Shown one piece after another: positions 46,942-59,001 of a DNA stretch of 64,000 bases. The stretch lies in assembly GCA_002197995.1 (NCBI GenBank), contig NGZR01000001.1, positions 1,178,001 to 1,242,000 on the forward strand, written 5' to 3'. Origin of the DNA: Gaeumannomyces sp. JS-464. Its lineage: Eukaryota > Ascomycota > Sordariomycetes > Magnaporthales > Magnaporthaceae. The position numbers were made by a program, and so were the translations under genes. The stretch's first letter is position 1. Every line of letters starts with the position of its first letter. The notes under the pieces were generated by a model. That model saw nothing but the letters and a program-made list of their open reading frames with translations, ran no database searches and was not told the DNA's origin.

Positions 46942-49900
46942 TCCCTTTTGCAATTTCGCTTTTGCCAAAAAAAAATTTCGCTCGTTATCGTTTCGATTTT
47001 AGCTTTTCGTCCTAACCATTTCCGTTTTTTTTCCGCTTTTTTTCCTGGGTGTTAATTAATAATTTTCGTTTTTTGCTCGCTGCAGTTTCGTTTTCGCTTT
47101 ATTTCGCCGCCGCCGTCGTTTTGCCTTTTTATGTAATCCCGTTTTTAGCCCTGGTTTTTTCCGCTTTTTAACGGTGGTAACGGCGATTCGTTTAAACGCG
47201 TAAGTTTTTCCGCGCCCGTTTGTTATCCGTATTTAACTTATTATATTTTTAGCATAAGCGCGATAAAAGCCGTCGCGTTATTAACGCGATTAATTTAACG
47301 GGTAACTCGTTAAACGAGGAGCACGCGGCTTTCGTTTATTAAAAGTACAAATGCGACGCGTATTTTTAAAAGTCGAAGGTTATTAAGGTCGTGGTTTGCA
47401 AAAAGTATTAACTCGGATAAGTTTGCAACCGTTACCGCAAAGGAAAAATAGCGGGTTATAACACTTTTAATGCTGTTTACGCTTTAAGCTTTACCTTTTA
47501 CCGTGCTTAGCGTAACCTTTTTACTATAACGATTAATAATCGACACATTTTTACGCTTAGCGTACTTTTCGGCAAAAGCTCGCGATTAATCTTTATTTGC
47601 AAATACCTTATTACCTATTAGCATTAATCGTAATTTTTTAACGAAATTAACGCGAATTTTAACCGTTAGCATATTTAAAATGCTAACCCTGTAAAAAACG
47701 CTTTAATTTTCGGTAAAATGGCTAATACTTTTTTCCGTTATAGCAATTAAAATTAACAGTTTATAAATACGTTTATTCGTGGTTTTAGCTTTATGCAAAT
47801 AATTAGCCTTTCCCGGTATACTTTTAATAATAGCGCTGTTAATTATCCGTAAAAGTTTAAATAAAAGCGGAACGTTGCGTTAAAACGCGCGATAACCGGC
47901 TTATTAACGTTATTATTTAAATGGTTAGTAATAACCGTATTTAATTTGGTAAAAGCTCGGCGCGTTGTCGTTTTATTTATCATTTTAGCTTAAACCGTCG
48001 TAAACCGTCGCTTTTTTTTATACCGCCCGGTATTGTTAACGCAGTTAAGGGCAAAGAAATTGAAGGAGCAGAAAAATGGTATTCGGAGTAGGTTGGAGGC
48101 CGGAGGCCTGGCTTTGCAAAGGTTTAAAATAGCTTTATGCGGGATCCACCTTATAAAGCCTCCGCTTTTATTTAACGATAAGGGTTTTTAGTCCTAACTT
48201 TTTTATTTACAATTAAGGCTTTACTGGCCGTAATAGGTACCGTAAAAAGCGTCGTTATCGCCGGGATGTTAATTGCAACGGCGGCAACTTCTTTTCCCGT
48301 CGGTACCGTTCCTTTTTTAAGCTCGAAAAGGAAAAGTCCTTTAGCGATAAAAACGCGTTTTAATTCCGCCTTTCCTCCGTATTATACGCGCAGGTTTTTT
48401 TTTGGAATTAGGTTTTAGGTATGGTAATAGCTTATTATACTAAGGTTTTTTTTTATTTTCGTATTTAAACCGGCGCGTTTTAACTTCGGCGTTCGTTTTT
48501 GTTTTTCTTCGCTAAAATTTTAAAACCAGCGCGCTTTTTACTTCCTATCGTATCGTTCGTAGTTATAGTTAAGCTGGGGTTGCTTTAACTTCGTACTTTT
48601 ATATGGTGCGCGCCCGCCCGCTTCCCGGCTTTTCCTTACCTTTAGGTAGTTAAGCAATCGTAACGCGCCTTTTTTATTTACGTAACGCTGCCGTTTATTT
48701 CCTTTTGCTTCGCAGTTTAAAACCGTTTTAAATGCGCGCGCTTTTTTATTACGTTTCGAAGTTTGCTATTACCGTTATATTTTCGAAATTTTCAAATAAG
48801 TTTTAATCCGTTTTATCCCATTTTACCCATTTTATTAATATTTACCTTTTTCCCCGCCTTTTAGCGTTTTTTATTACTAAATTTTTTTCCACGAACCATT
48901 TTTTCCAAAATTCGCTATTTTTTAATAATAGGATTAAAACGGGGTTTGGTTATATATCCGTATTTATTTATAACGAAAGCGGGTTATCCGTTGCTCGTTC
49001 GATTAGTTTAACGTAAAAAGTGGGGTAAATGCTTTTAAGCATATTTAATATAATAGTAAATGGAATTAAAACCGCGATTATTTCGTATTTGTTTGCCATT
49101 TAATTTAGCTTTTTATTAAAGCGGTTTGTTTTAATATTACGAAAAAATAGCTAAACCTTATCTTTTATTTTGTATTTTTCGGCCGGGCGGCGGAATTTAT
49201 TCGCTTAGGACTTTTGTTATTATTACGCGAATATTACGATTGTTATAGCAAATTTTAATCCTTTGCGTAAAAGGGTTAAAAAGCGAAAGCGCGCTTTTTT
49301 TTATTAGCTTTAAACGCGTTATTTAGTAAAAAGTATGTTAAAATCGGGTTAATATCGAATTTAAAAAGTAAACGGTTAAAGTTATATTTCGTAATAATCG
49401 AATTTTTATTATTAAACGCGAATTAGCAAACGTTAAAATGTTATAACTAATCGATTTGCGCGAAAGTAATAAAGCAGCGTAAATAATGCTAAACTTTTTA
49501 ATTTGCTCGTTTTATACCCCCGTTTATTTCGGGGTGGAAGGATATAAAAAGCAATTATTCGATTCCCATTTAAAAATATAGTTTTATTTAAAAAAATTTA
49601 ATTTAATTCGAACTTTTATCGGATATAATACTATTTAAAAAGCTACGAAATCGCTATTAAGCAAATAAAACTTTACTGCATATTTTTTTACTTTTATATT
49701 ATGCATAGCTTTTAATTAAATATATTTTAATAATTTATTAATAATTACTATTAAATATTTCGGTTCATTTTTAATAGCGGGAAACTTTATTATAAAATTT
49801 ATCGAAATGTTTTTCCAAAATTGGTTTGGAATTAAAAAGGGGCGTAATAACTTTTATTTATATTATCGTAATAAGCGGGATTTACGGCATATATCGCAAT

Positions 49901-50249
49901 TACAAACGAATTATATTATATCCCGTAATATCTCATTTTAATAGTAATCCTAACATAAAACGTAAATATGTTATTTTAACCCGCGTAATTTACGATCGAA
50001 AAACGTATATTTTTTAAATTAAAATGGTAATTAATGGTTTTTAAACTAAAAATTATAACCGTTTTTATATTAAAATGTTTTTTATATATTAATTTCGTAA
50101 TTTGTTATTTGCGTTTTTATATTAGCTTTTAAAGGAAAATTACGCGCATTTTGCTACATTATTACAAGTTTATATTTATATATTTTATCGCGGTGTAACA
50201 CTTTATTTTATAAATTCGCTAAAATTTATTTGCGGAAAATAATAGTTTT
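46942..50249 (-). pseudogene. F' segment: extra ORF region, chromodomain end and integrase, reversed
   Basis: Reverse complement of F from about 40530 down to about 37350. The extra basic ORF region lies at 46942-48500, the chromodomain-like end near 48780-48830, and integrase at 49150-49850. It matches F block by block, with C/T and G/A differences. Interrupted at its right by Copia element G (target GTTTT, the RIP form of GCTCC present in F). Confidence 0.78.
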
Positions 50250-50486
50250 TTTTTAATCCACGTAATTTAACGCGTGCATTTAAAAAAGGCCCACGCTTTG
50301 TAAAGCCGCAAGCCTACGGGCCGTACGCTCCCACGAGCTTACAAAAAGGGATTTTGTAATCCCTTTTTTATAACTAAATTCCTATATAAACATGCATTAT
50401 TACAAACACTAGTTCCAAATTTATAAATTTTTATTCTTTCCTTTTAAAAGATTTCCGTACTTACAAAAGTACCACTTTTACCAACA
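50250..50486 (+). repeat. 5' LTR of element G
   Basis: Ends AAAGTACCACTTTTACCAACA. The first bases lie in a T-run, so the exact start is uncertain by a base or two. Confidence 0.82.
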
Positions 50487-50689
50487 TTAATTAGTGTTGT
50501 TTAAAAAGGCAATATAAATAAGCAAAGTAAAAGGTTTAACCGTTCGATACCTTTTTTTTTTAAAGCGATTGGGTTAAACGGAAAAGCCTAAAAGTAAAGG
50601 AATTAAATTTCATTGCTGGTAGTATACGTTATACGAGTTAATCGAATAACAAAAGCACCTTTTTAAAGCAGGCGACTAAACTTTTGTTT

Positions 50690-53600
50690 GTAAGATTTAA
50701 ACAACTGTGAAAAGGGCGTTACGTAATCCTTTTAAGCATTTTTCTAAAGCAGGCGATTGGACTTTTAAATCGATTATTTAAACGATATTGCTCGTTAACC
50801 CCCACCGATAATATGTCCGACACCTCGGAACAATAGGCGAAAAAGCTTAGCGATAAGCAACGTATAATTATAAAAAGCACGCTTTTATTATACGACCTCC
50901 CCAAATTTTTAGCATAAAACATTAACATCCCTTTTTTAATAAGCCCTTTTTACAGCTTCGGAGGATTATTTAACGAAATTTCCATTGCTCGCCGGAACGC
51001 ATGGATGTTTAAAACACTGCTTTTATACGGAAACACGTATGGCAACAACCTTTTAAGCGACGTATTTAAGGATTACGAAAGGTGGGAGGCAACGCATTTC
51101 GAAAACCTCGATTAGCGGATCGCTCGAGTTTTCCGCAAGCATTTGGAAAATTACGGGATCCCAATCCCTAGTTCGCCAAAAGGGAAGCTTAACGAAAGAT
51201 TTATGCAAGTTATGCAATGGGAGTTAGTTTTTGGAATAACCCTATTAACCGAATTACAGCCCCCTTTTTCCCAAAATCGCACGAATTTTAAACCAAACAG
51301 TTATTTAAACGACGCTTTGAATGCCCCCAAAGGAATACGCCGCGTTTTTTTCCTAAATAAAACCACAGTTAAGCGGGAAATTAGCCGAAATGAAATTTAA
51401 GGATTATTAAACCAGCGGTTTAAAAATCCGTTACGCTTTCGAAAATACTTTTTAACTTTTACAAATACGATGCCCATTTCCCCCCTTTATAAAAACACTC
51501 GTATTAAAAAGCGCATCGATTTTTTAGCCATCTTTTTACCAAATCGGCGGTTTTTACCACTTAGCTAATCGGCAGTTCCCTAAGCACCCCCGGCCCGCCA
51601 ATTTGCACGCTTAGCCAGCTAATTTGCAAATCCATAAACGCTTCCGGTTAATCAATTTTTAGCTTTGCCGATCCCCAAAACCACCGCTATATTAGGATCC
51701 CATTTCGATTAATACATGCAACAAAAGGATTAGGAAAAATCCATTCCACCGATCGAGGGAGCATAAATTGTAATAACTTTACGCTTTTAATACGGGACCC
51801 CGACATGTGCGAAATTCCGATATAAGCAACTCCCTTTTAAAAAGGTGTTTAACGCTACCGTTAATAAAAGTTTAATAAAAGCATTCCAAAACGCGTAGGA
51901 TAAAAAGTACAGCTATTCCGGTAATTTATACGATATTTTAAATAATAAAATTTTGTTTTTCGCAATTACATGCGAAACCTCGAAATACCACTTCCATAAT
52001 TCCATGCGATTTTTCCTTTAGCATTTTAAAGCAAAGCTAAATAATGGTACACCCGATATATCGGTATTGGCTTTACTTTTTAAAAAATTTATATAATTTT
52101 TAAAAAAGCATTTTAATATTAAGGTTAACCGATTATTATATTTTACAAACTAAAGCTCGATTATTTTCCAAATAGTCCGTTTAAAAATCGCTAATACAGG
52201 CAAATTTAACATAAAGGTTTTGCAAACCTTTTTAAATAAATTATAAGCCTGTTAACGCGCTTTCGGCCCGTTTTATTAAAACGAAAACCAGTTTATTGCA
52301 AGCATTTTACAAGCAATTTAAAGCGTGCCGGAGTTTAAAACTGTTTTTATAAATCCCAGCCGGACTTTTAAAAGCCTATTTTCCCAATTAAAAAGCATTT
52401 TGCAAATAAAGGAAAACGCACGCACCCTTGGTATCCATTTTATAAAACGGAAGTTTAAAAATTACAAAGATCGTATAAAGGATAATAAAAGTCGAAACCG
52501 AGCATATAAACCCAAATCCTTCCGATTAAGCCCCTGTTTACGCTTATATATACGCGGTTGCTGGATTTGCAAAAGGCTGGATTGCAAATCGACACGCCAC
52601 TTTTTTAAAAGATAACGACGATTTAAAAAGCAGTAAAAAGCATAAAAAAAGGCATAAAATAAACCACGTAAAAGGTACATTTAATTCCTCGCATTAATGG
52701 AGCTCGAAAGCACCGACGAGGAGGAATAGCCATTTTTTAATTTTAACGATTAAAAAACAAAAAAAAGGAGGATTATAAAAACAGCTATTTTATAACCTCC
52801 GTTACGGCCGCGTACTTAATTAAAAAGGCTTTTATTTATTGCATTTATAAACGCTAGGATTTGGAATTTGGCAAGCTTTATTCCTATGTTTTTGCGGATT
52901 AAGTATTAGTTTAACATAAAATTCGAAGCACTAAGCAATGGTAAAGGATTTTTCCGGATATAAGTGCAATAATAACTTTTACGGCCGGAAAGGATTAAAT
53001 CCACGCATTTTAACGTTATAAGCTAAATTTCGTCGTTAATATAAACAGGCATAAAAAACGCGTAATTTTCGGATTAGGAAAAGCTGTTTCCAGCACCGGA
53101 AAAATCACTATTCCAACCCTAATTAGCTAAATTACGTTTTTTATAATTCCAATTTCGACCTTTTTCCTGCTATGCTTTGCAAATATGGATGCATTGCACG
53201 TTTATTTAAATAACACGCGTAACGAGCTTATAAAAAACGACGGTACGCGCGTCCCGATTATAAAAAGGCACGGTTACTTTTGGTTTTTTTTCGACGATAT
53301 TACCCACGTTACGACGGCAGTTAGCTTTATAACGGAAATAAAAATCGCGGGAGTAGTTTTCCTTACGAAAGCCGAGCTAAAACGCGTGTATAAGCGCTTT
53401 AGGCACCCATTTATCGACAAATTTTGGAACGTTTTAAAACGTGCAAAGCACGAGGCTAATCGCGACGCTTTCGCAATAATTAATCGAATGTGCCATTTTT
53501 ATTAAAAAAAAGGTCCTATACCATAACGCTTTCGATTTAAACTTTAGGACGATATCGATTTTAATTACGAAATAATTATAAACGTGTTTTACGTCGATTA

Positions 53601-54400
53601 TAAACCAATCTTTTACGTAATTAATGCGAAAATAGCTTTTAATATTACAGCGCTTTTTAAAAACATATCGGCAAAAAAAACGTGGGAAGCTTTTAAACGG
53701 TGTTAAATCGACGTTTATTTAAAACCTTTTAACGTTATTTTTCACGATGCCGGTATTAATTTCGCCGCGAGCGAATTTTAAACGAAAGTAAAGCTTTTTA
53801 AAATTATTTATAAACAAGTCCTAATTAAAACGCATTGGTTAATCGGCAAAATTGGAAAATATTACGCTTTTTTACGCCGGGCTTTTAATATTATCCGATA
53901 AAAATGCCTAATTATACACCTCGAATTAATACTTTAGGGAGTAGTAAAAGCCGTAAACGATACAGCCGGCCCCGACGGATTTATCTTTACATTGCTCGTT
54001 TTTAAAGCAATGCTTCGAATTAATAACAAATCGCTACTTTTATAAACTTAAGTATAAAAAGCCGCCGCAATTAAAAAAGCTATGGCAAAAATCCGGATTT
54101 TACACGATAAGCGACGTATGTAAAAAGCACTAGCTATACGTAACAAACCGAACATAAAACGGGTGCTTTCGAGCTTATTGGTTTTAAAAAGCGAGGTTTT
54201 GGTATTCCGGGAAAAGGACGGATGGCAGGGCTTATATAAGGTCCTATTTATAATAAACACGTTAGTTACGGTAAAAACGATTAACGGTAACGCGACTTTT
54301 AAAAGCACGGTGGTTAAACCCTATTATAAAGCAAAAAAACCTATCGTGCAAAAATCCGAAAAGCAGTTAGCACTTTTCGAATACTTTAAGCCCAAATAGT
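50690..54400 (+). pseudogene. Gag, protease and integrase of Copia element G
   Basis: Gag fragments from 50950, with IPIPSSPKGKLNERFMQVM at 51158. A Cys/His motif CWICKRLDCKSTRHFF at 52559-52606 resembles the CWxCxxxxCWSTxH motif of a fungal Copia lineage. The protease region follows (52900-53200). Integrase starts MDALHVYLNNTRNELIKNDG at 53185 and KRVYKRFRHPFIDKFWNVLK, the HHCC zinc segment, with its Cys pair reduced to NRMCHFY. The core continues with VFYVDYKPIFYVI near 53590 and HDAGINFAASEF near 53745-53780 (second Asp region). Confidence 0.82.
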
Positions 54401-54699
54401 TAAAACGCCGAAAAAACCCCCGAAAAAAAAAGCCGCAAAACAGTAAAACAAAAAGCTTTAGGATTAAACAACCATTTTATTTAAAATTACGGTATTATTT
54501 AAAATTCCTAATAAACGAGGTCGCTTTTGCAAAAACGCATAACCAGCAGTTACAGTAAAACGAAGCTTTTAGCAAATGCATACGACGTTTTTAAGCGCCA
54601 AAAAGCACTAATTTTACCAATTAGCAATCCGACTTAAACAAAAAGGCAAAATTACAACTCCCGGTTTACCATTTAAGCAATTAACCTAATAAAAATTAA

Positions 54700-56250
54700 A
54701 CGCATTTATCGGCGTTAAAATAATTAAGCCGATTATTAAAAAACCCCTAACGGAGCTACGATTTTTAAATTACGGATTATAAACAAAGTAAAAAGGCAAA
54801 CCTTAAAGCCCTTTAAAAAATCGAAACTCGTAGCTATAAAATATAACGATAAAAAGAAATATAATATCCTTACATAATTTCCCACAATTATAAAATGCAA
54901 TTAACGATTATATTATCGTTTACGTTTATAAAGTTTAATTTAATAATTTAAAACATTAGTTAAACGTATACCTAATCGGAATTAAAACTGCAAAAAACGT
55001 TTTTTTTTACGCTTATTTAAAAAGTTGTTAATATGGTTTAAACCGGGCACGTTGCTTAAAATGATTAAGCCTTTTTACGAGATCGCGGAATTAGGCTTAC
55101 ATTGGTTCGTTACCTACTAAAAGCATTATAAAAAGCGCCTAAATTGCTAAACGTCGAATTACGATTTTTATTTGTTTATTTTAAAAAGCGGATAAAGTTT
55201 TAAAATCGTAGGCATGCAAATAAACGACACTTTAAATTTTAAAAATCCGGACTTTTTAATAAAAGAAAAATTAGCGATTTAAAAAGCAAGCTTTCGTGCA
55301 AAACCGAAATCGATTTTAATTTAAAAAATAAAACCGATTTTAACGGGTGCAAAATCCTAATAGGAAATTATAAGCTCGAAATTCGACAAAAAAAAATAAA
55401 GTAAAAGGTTTAAATTAATAAAAAACAATTTAAAAAGCTTAAATTATAAATATGTCGTTTAAAAAGCTTAAAGCGCATATATTAATTCCATATGCCAACC
55501 AAAAGCCGCATTCGATTATTTCGTAACGGCGTAAACCAAAAACCCGGGATAAAAAAACGTGGTTAAGCTAAACAAAAAAATCAAATGGCAAATTAACGAC
55601 GCTTAAAAAGGGCTAAAGTACGTTTCATTGGATTTGCAAAAAACTAACCTTTACGCTTTTATAAACGGATTATTCGCAAACAATTTAAACCTAAATTTAC
55701 AAATCGGGTTCGTAATTATATTAAGTAATAAAAAATCCGACGATTAAAAAACCAGCTTTTAGCTAATCGGGAACATTTTGCATTGGACGTTAATTAAATG
55801 CAAAAGGGTTATAAAAAGCGTTTTCGCAAATGAGATTTACAAAATGGTTAACGGGTTTAATACAACTTAAGTTTTTAATTTAACGCTCGTAACGATTTTT
55901 AAAAAGCTAAATTAAAAAACCCCGAAGTTAATAATTTGCACTAATAGCTTTTCGCTATATTAATGCTTTATATAGTTAGGTATAATAGCGGAAAAAAGGC
56001 TTATAATCGATATTATAGCATTTAAAAAATCTTACGAAAAGCGCGAAATCGACGAAATCCGCTAAATTGCAGGATTAAATAATCCGGCAAACGCAATAAC
56101 CAAAAATTAGCTAAATAAAGCTTTAAAAGATTTGGTTATAAATAATACGACAACGGTACGAATTAAAGGTTAAATAAAGCGCGAAAAACAATAAAAAAAA
56201 AAGCGAAGGAAAGCAGTTAAAATCGATTTGTTATAATTTAAAAATGGCTA
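54700..56250 (+). pseudogene. Reverse transcriptase and RNase H of Copia element G
   Basis: RT begins with a KSKLVAIKYNDKKKYNIL-like block near 54825-54870. A segment near 55200 reads FKIVGMQINDTLNF, matching the GxxxxQxDDT catalytic block of this Copia lineage with the first Asp changed to Asn. Further blocks such as FKKLKAHILIPYANQKPHSI (near 55450-55510) and FINGLFANNLNLNLQIGFVI (about 55660-55715) represent the connection and RNase H. Numerous TAA/TAG stops and frame changes. Confidence 0.75.
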
Positions 56251-56289
56251 ACGATATGATTAAAAAAAACGAGATTATTAAAACGCCAA

Positions 56290-57113
56290 AATAAATTTGG
56301 AAACGATTTTACGAATAACCATCCTAAGCTTTAGGAAACCTTTATTATTGCCGGACATATTACCAGCTTATTTGTCGATATTACTGGCATTTTTATCCTT
56401 TTTTCCCTTTTTAACCATCTTTTCGTCCTTATCCTCGTTATCGTTAAAAGCTTTAAACAAGCTGTCTTTTGCTTTTAAAAACGCCGTATCGAACATACGC
56501 TAAACGGCAACGCGGCCCGCCGCTTTCCGCTTAGCAGCACCCATTTTAATAAAATTAGCGTTAACTTTACCAGTTTATTCCTCCTTTTTAAAAAGGATTA
56601 TGCATTTGGTAATGGTGCGCCATTTCGCGAAATTTTAAAAACAACGAAAGCACGGTTAACAAAGCATTAAAGCAGCTAAACAAAAAATCAGCTATTATAT
56701 TTTGTTAATAATAGTTTCGCGGAAATATTTAGTTATAAACTTTTTGGCTGGAGCTATTGCGATTTTAAAACTACCGGTCGTTAGCGCAAAAAATTAGCAA
56801 ACCAAAGCCTAAAAAATTACTTACACCGGCTAGCACGAATAACCAAAAGCATAAAACCAGCAACGGTTGCCGGCCGGCTCGGTGTTAAAGCACTTAATTT
56901 TATCGAATTTGCCGGCCAAAAAAAAGTTAAAGCAATTTAGGCATAAGAACGATCTTTATTGCCTTTTGCAAAGCGCGGGCGAGTAAAAGTTTTGCCTTTT
57001 CCCTTTTTAGCACGAGTTTTTTTAACGCCATTGTTTAGGACCGTTTTAACGCTAATTTAACCTTTTTTAACGGATTTGCCTTTGCCAGCTCCTTTAAAAC
57101 GAGTGGATACCAT
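56290..57113 (-). pseudogene. Antisense ORF of Copia element G, between pol and the 3' LTR
   Basis: On the strand opposite to gag-pol. ATG at 57113 starts MVSTRFKGAGKGKSVKKG, followed by a Lys-rich part (KKTRAKKGKGKTFTRPRFAK). After a one-base frame change near 56910 it continues FDKIKCFNTEPAGNRCWFYA, then IAPAKKFITKYFRETIINK near 56705-56760. Further on come blocks NFAKWRTITKCIILFKKEE, MGAAKRKAAGR (56535), FDTAFLKAKDSLFKA and NDNEDKDEKMVKKGKKDK near 56395-56450. About 270 codons in all, with TAA/TAG stops and two or three frame changes. No family recognised. It occupies the same place in the element as the antisense ORFs of B and E2. Confidence 0.6.
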
Positions 57114-57601
57114 TGCGGTAATTAGTCGAGCAGTAAAACAATAAAGCAAAAATCGGCAGGCAAACAGGCAGGCAGCGGGGATATTAATATTTGTAGTTGT
57201 AAAGATTAAATTTTAAATTATAACGATTAAAACCTACGGCTTTTAAAATATTCCAAGCCTTTTAAGTTATACTTCCAATTTGCTCCTTTTTATTACACCA
57301 ATTAGCACGCACACGGCCTAATAAATCTTTATTAAGTTTATTTATTGCTATTATGCGCATTTAATCCGGCATTACTTAATCCCACGAGCGTTTAACTAAA
57401 CATTGCCCCATTTCCTATTGTTCCTATTTACAGTTTTTATTTATAGTTTTTACCGATATTTAGCACAGTTCCTTTGCCCTTTTTTCCTTTGTTTTTAAAG
57501 CAGGTTACCAAATCCGGATTCTTTTGTTATTAGTATTGTAAAATCCTGGGATTTGGAAAACGAGCATTTACCGATGCACGCGTTTAAGAAAGAATTGCCA
57601 G

Positions 57602-57837
57602 TGTTAATCCACGTGATTTAGCGCGTGCATTTAAAAAAGGCCCACGCCTTGTAAAGCCGTAAACCTACGGGCCGTGCGCTCCCACGAGCTTATAAAAGGG
57701 GATTTTGTAATTCCCTTTTTGTAATTAAATTCCTATATAAACATGCATTACTATAAACACCAGTTCCAAATTTATAAATTTTTATTCTTTCCTTTTAGGA
57801 AATTTCCGTGCTTATAGGAGTACCACTCCTATTAACA
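57602..57837 (+). repeat. 3' LTR of element G
   Basis: Starts TGTTAATCCACGTG and ends GTACCACTCCTATTAACA. Less RIP-altered than the 5' copy. Confidence 0.88.
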
Positions 57838-59001
57838 GTTTTTGTTAAAAAAAGTATAACGTAAATGTAGCTTCGTATTAATGGTTAAACCGGGTTAAAT
57901 GCTAAAGTTTTTTTTCGTATCGGCGTAATTTCGTTATAAATTTAGCTCGGGGATAAAATGGTTATAAATACGGAATTAATACGGAATTTTACTAACGTTA
58001 TGCTATAACCGGGTTATATTAGTTATAATAGCGTTGCTTTACGTATTTTTCCCTTTTCGTTTTATTTTTTCCGTAATAACGCGTTTAATAATATTGCGTA
58101 TTTTTTTAGTTAATATTACAAATTGTAATTAAATTTCGCTAATATTTCCATTTAACGCATTTATTTTTCAGATATTTTTTAAGGTTTAAAAAAGTATTTT
58201 AAATTTTTATAATTTGTAAAAATTAAAAACGGTTTAAATACGTTTTGTAATTTTGCGTTTTAGGTTTTTAAGCATTTTATTACCGTTAAAAGTTTTTTAT
58301 CGTAAATAATGTAATTGCGTTATACGTCGTTTAGTTTAGCGAAATGGTAAGCAATTAGTCGTTATAAACCGTTTTTCCTTTTTTAAAATAAATAACCTTT
58401 TAAAACCGTCCCGAAACAATTTAATTTTAACCTCGTATTTTATTTTAGGTTTTATTATACTACCACGGGTGTTTAAATAAACGCTAGTTTTAACCGCTCG
58501 AATATTATATCGATTTTAAAATCCTATTAATACGAAATCCCTTTTTTAATTAAAACTAATAATAGCGCAGTTAATTTCGAATATTTATCGATAAAATTTC
58601 GGTAAAAATTAGCGAAGTTAAAAAAGCCGCGAAATCTTTTTTTTAACGCTTTTCAATTGCAAATCGCGCGGATTTTTTTTAAATCGGTTTAAATTCCCTT
58701 TTTTGTTTTAATTATAAACTTTAAATATTTAACTTTTTACATTGCGAAATCGCTTTTTTCTAGGTTTAAATTTAGCCCGGCGTTTTTTAACCGACGGAAA
58801 TTTTTTTCACTTTTTCCATATAATTTTTGCGAAATCCCGAAGAAAAAATAAACACGTTATTTAAATATGCTAATATGAAATTGTTAAAAATATCGTTTAA
58901 AATACCGTTAATATAGCGTTAAAACGTTATTAGGGCTTTTATAAAGCCGAACGGGTATATTAGCTATTCGAATAATTTAAATCGTATTTAAAACGCTATT
59001 A
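57838..59001 (-). pseudogene. F' segment: RNase H and RT, reversed
   Basis: Reverse complement of F from about 37340 down to about 36185, including the YLND catalytic block near 58860-58880. Broken at its right by Fot-type element b at a TA site. Confidence 0.8.

Larger units (their letters stand above)
50250..57837 (+). mobile_element. Ty1/Copia element G, complete with target duplication
   Basis: LTRs at about 50250-50486 and 57602-57837 share CGTGCATTTAAAAAAGGCCC and CGTGCGCTCCCACGAGC. GTTTT flanks both sides (50245-50249, 57838-57842). Integrase precedes RT, as in Copia. It is not closely related to Copia C. Inserted in the RNase H region of F'. Confidence 0.9.

Noticed and set aside
56297..56503. 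68-codon Leu/Ser/Phe-rich plus-strand ORF that looks like membrane segments
   Set aside because: It is the complement of the Lys/Asp-rich end of the antisense ORF of G; its hydrophobic look comes from reading Lys and Glu codons backwards.
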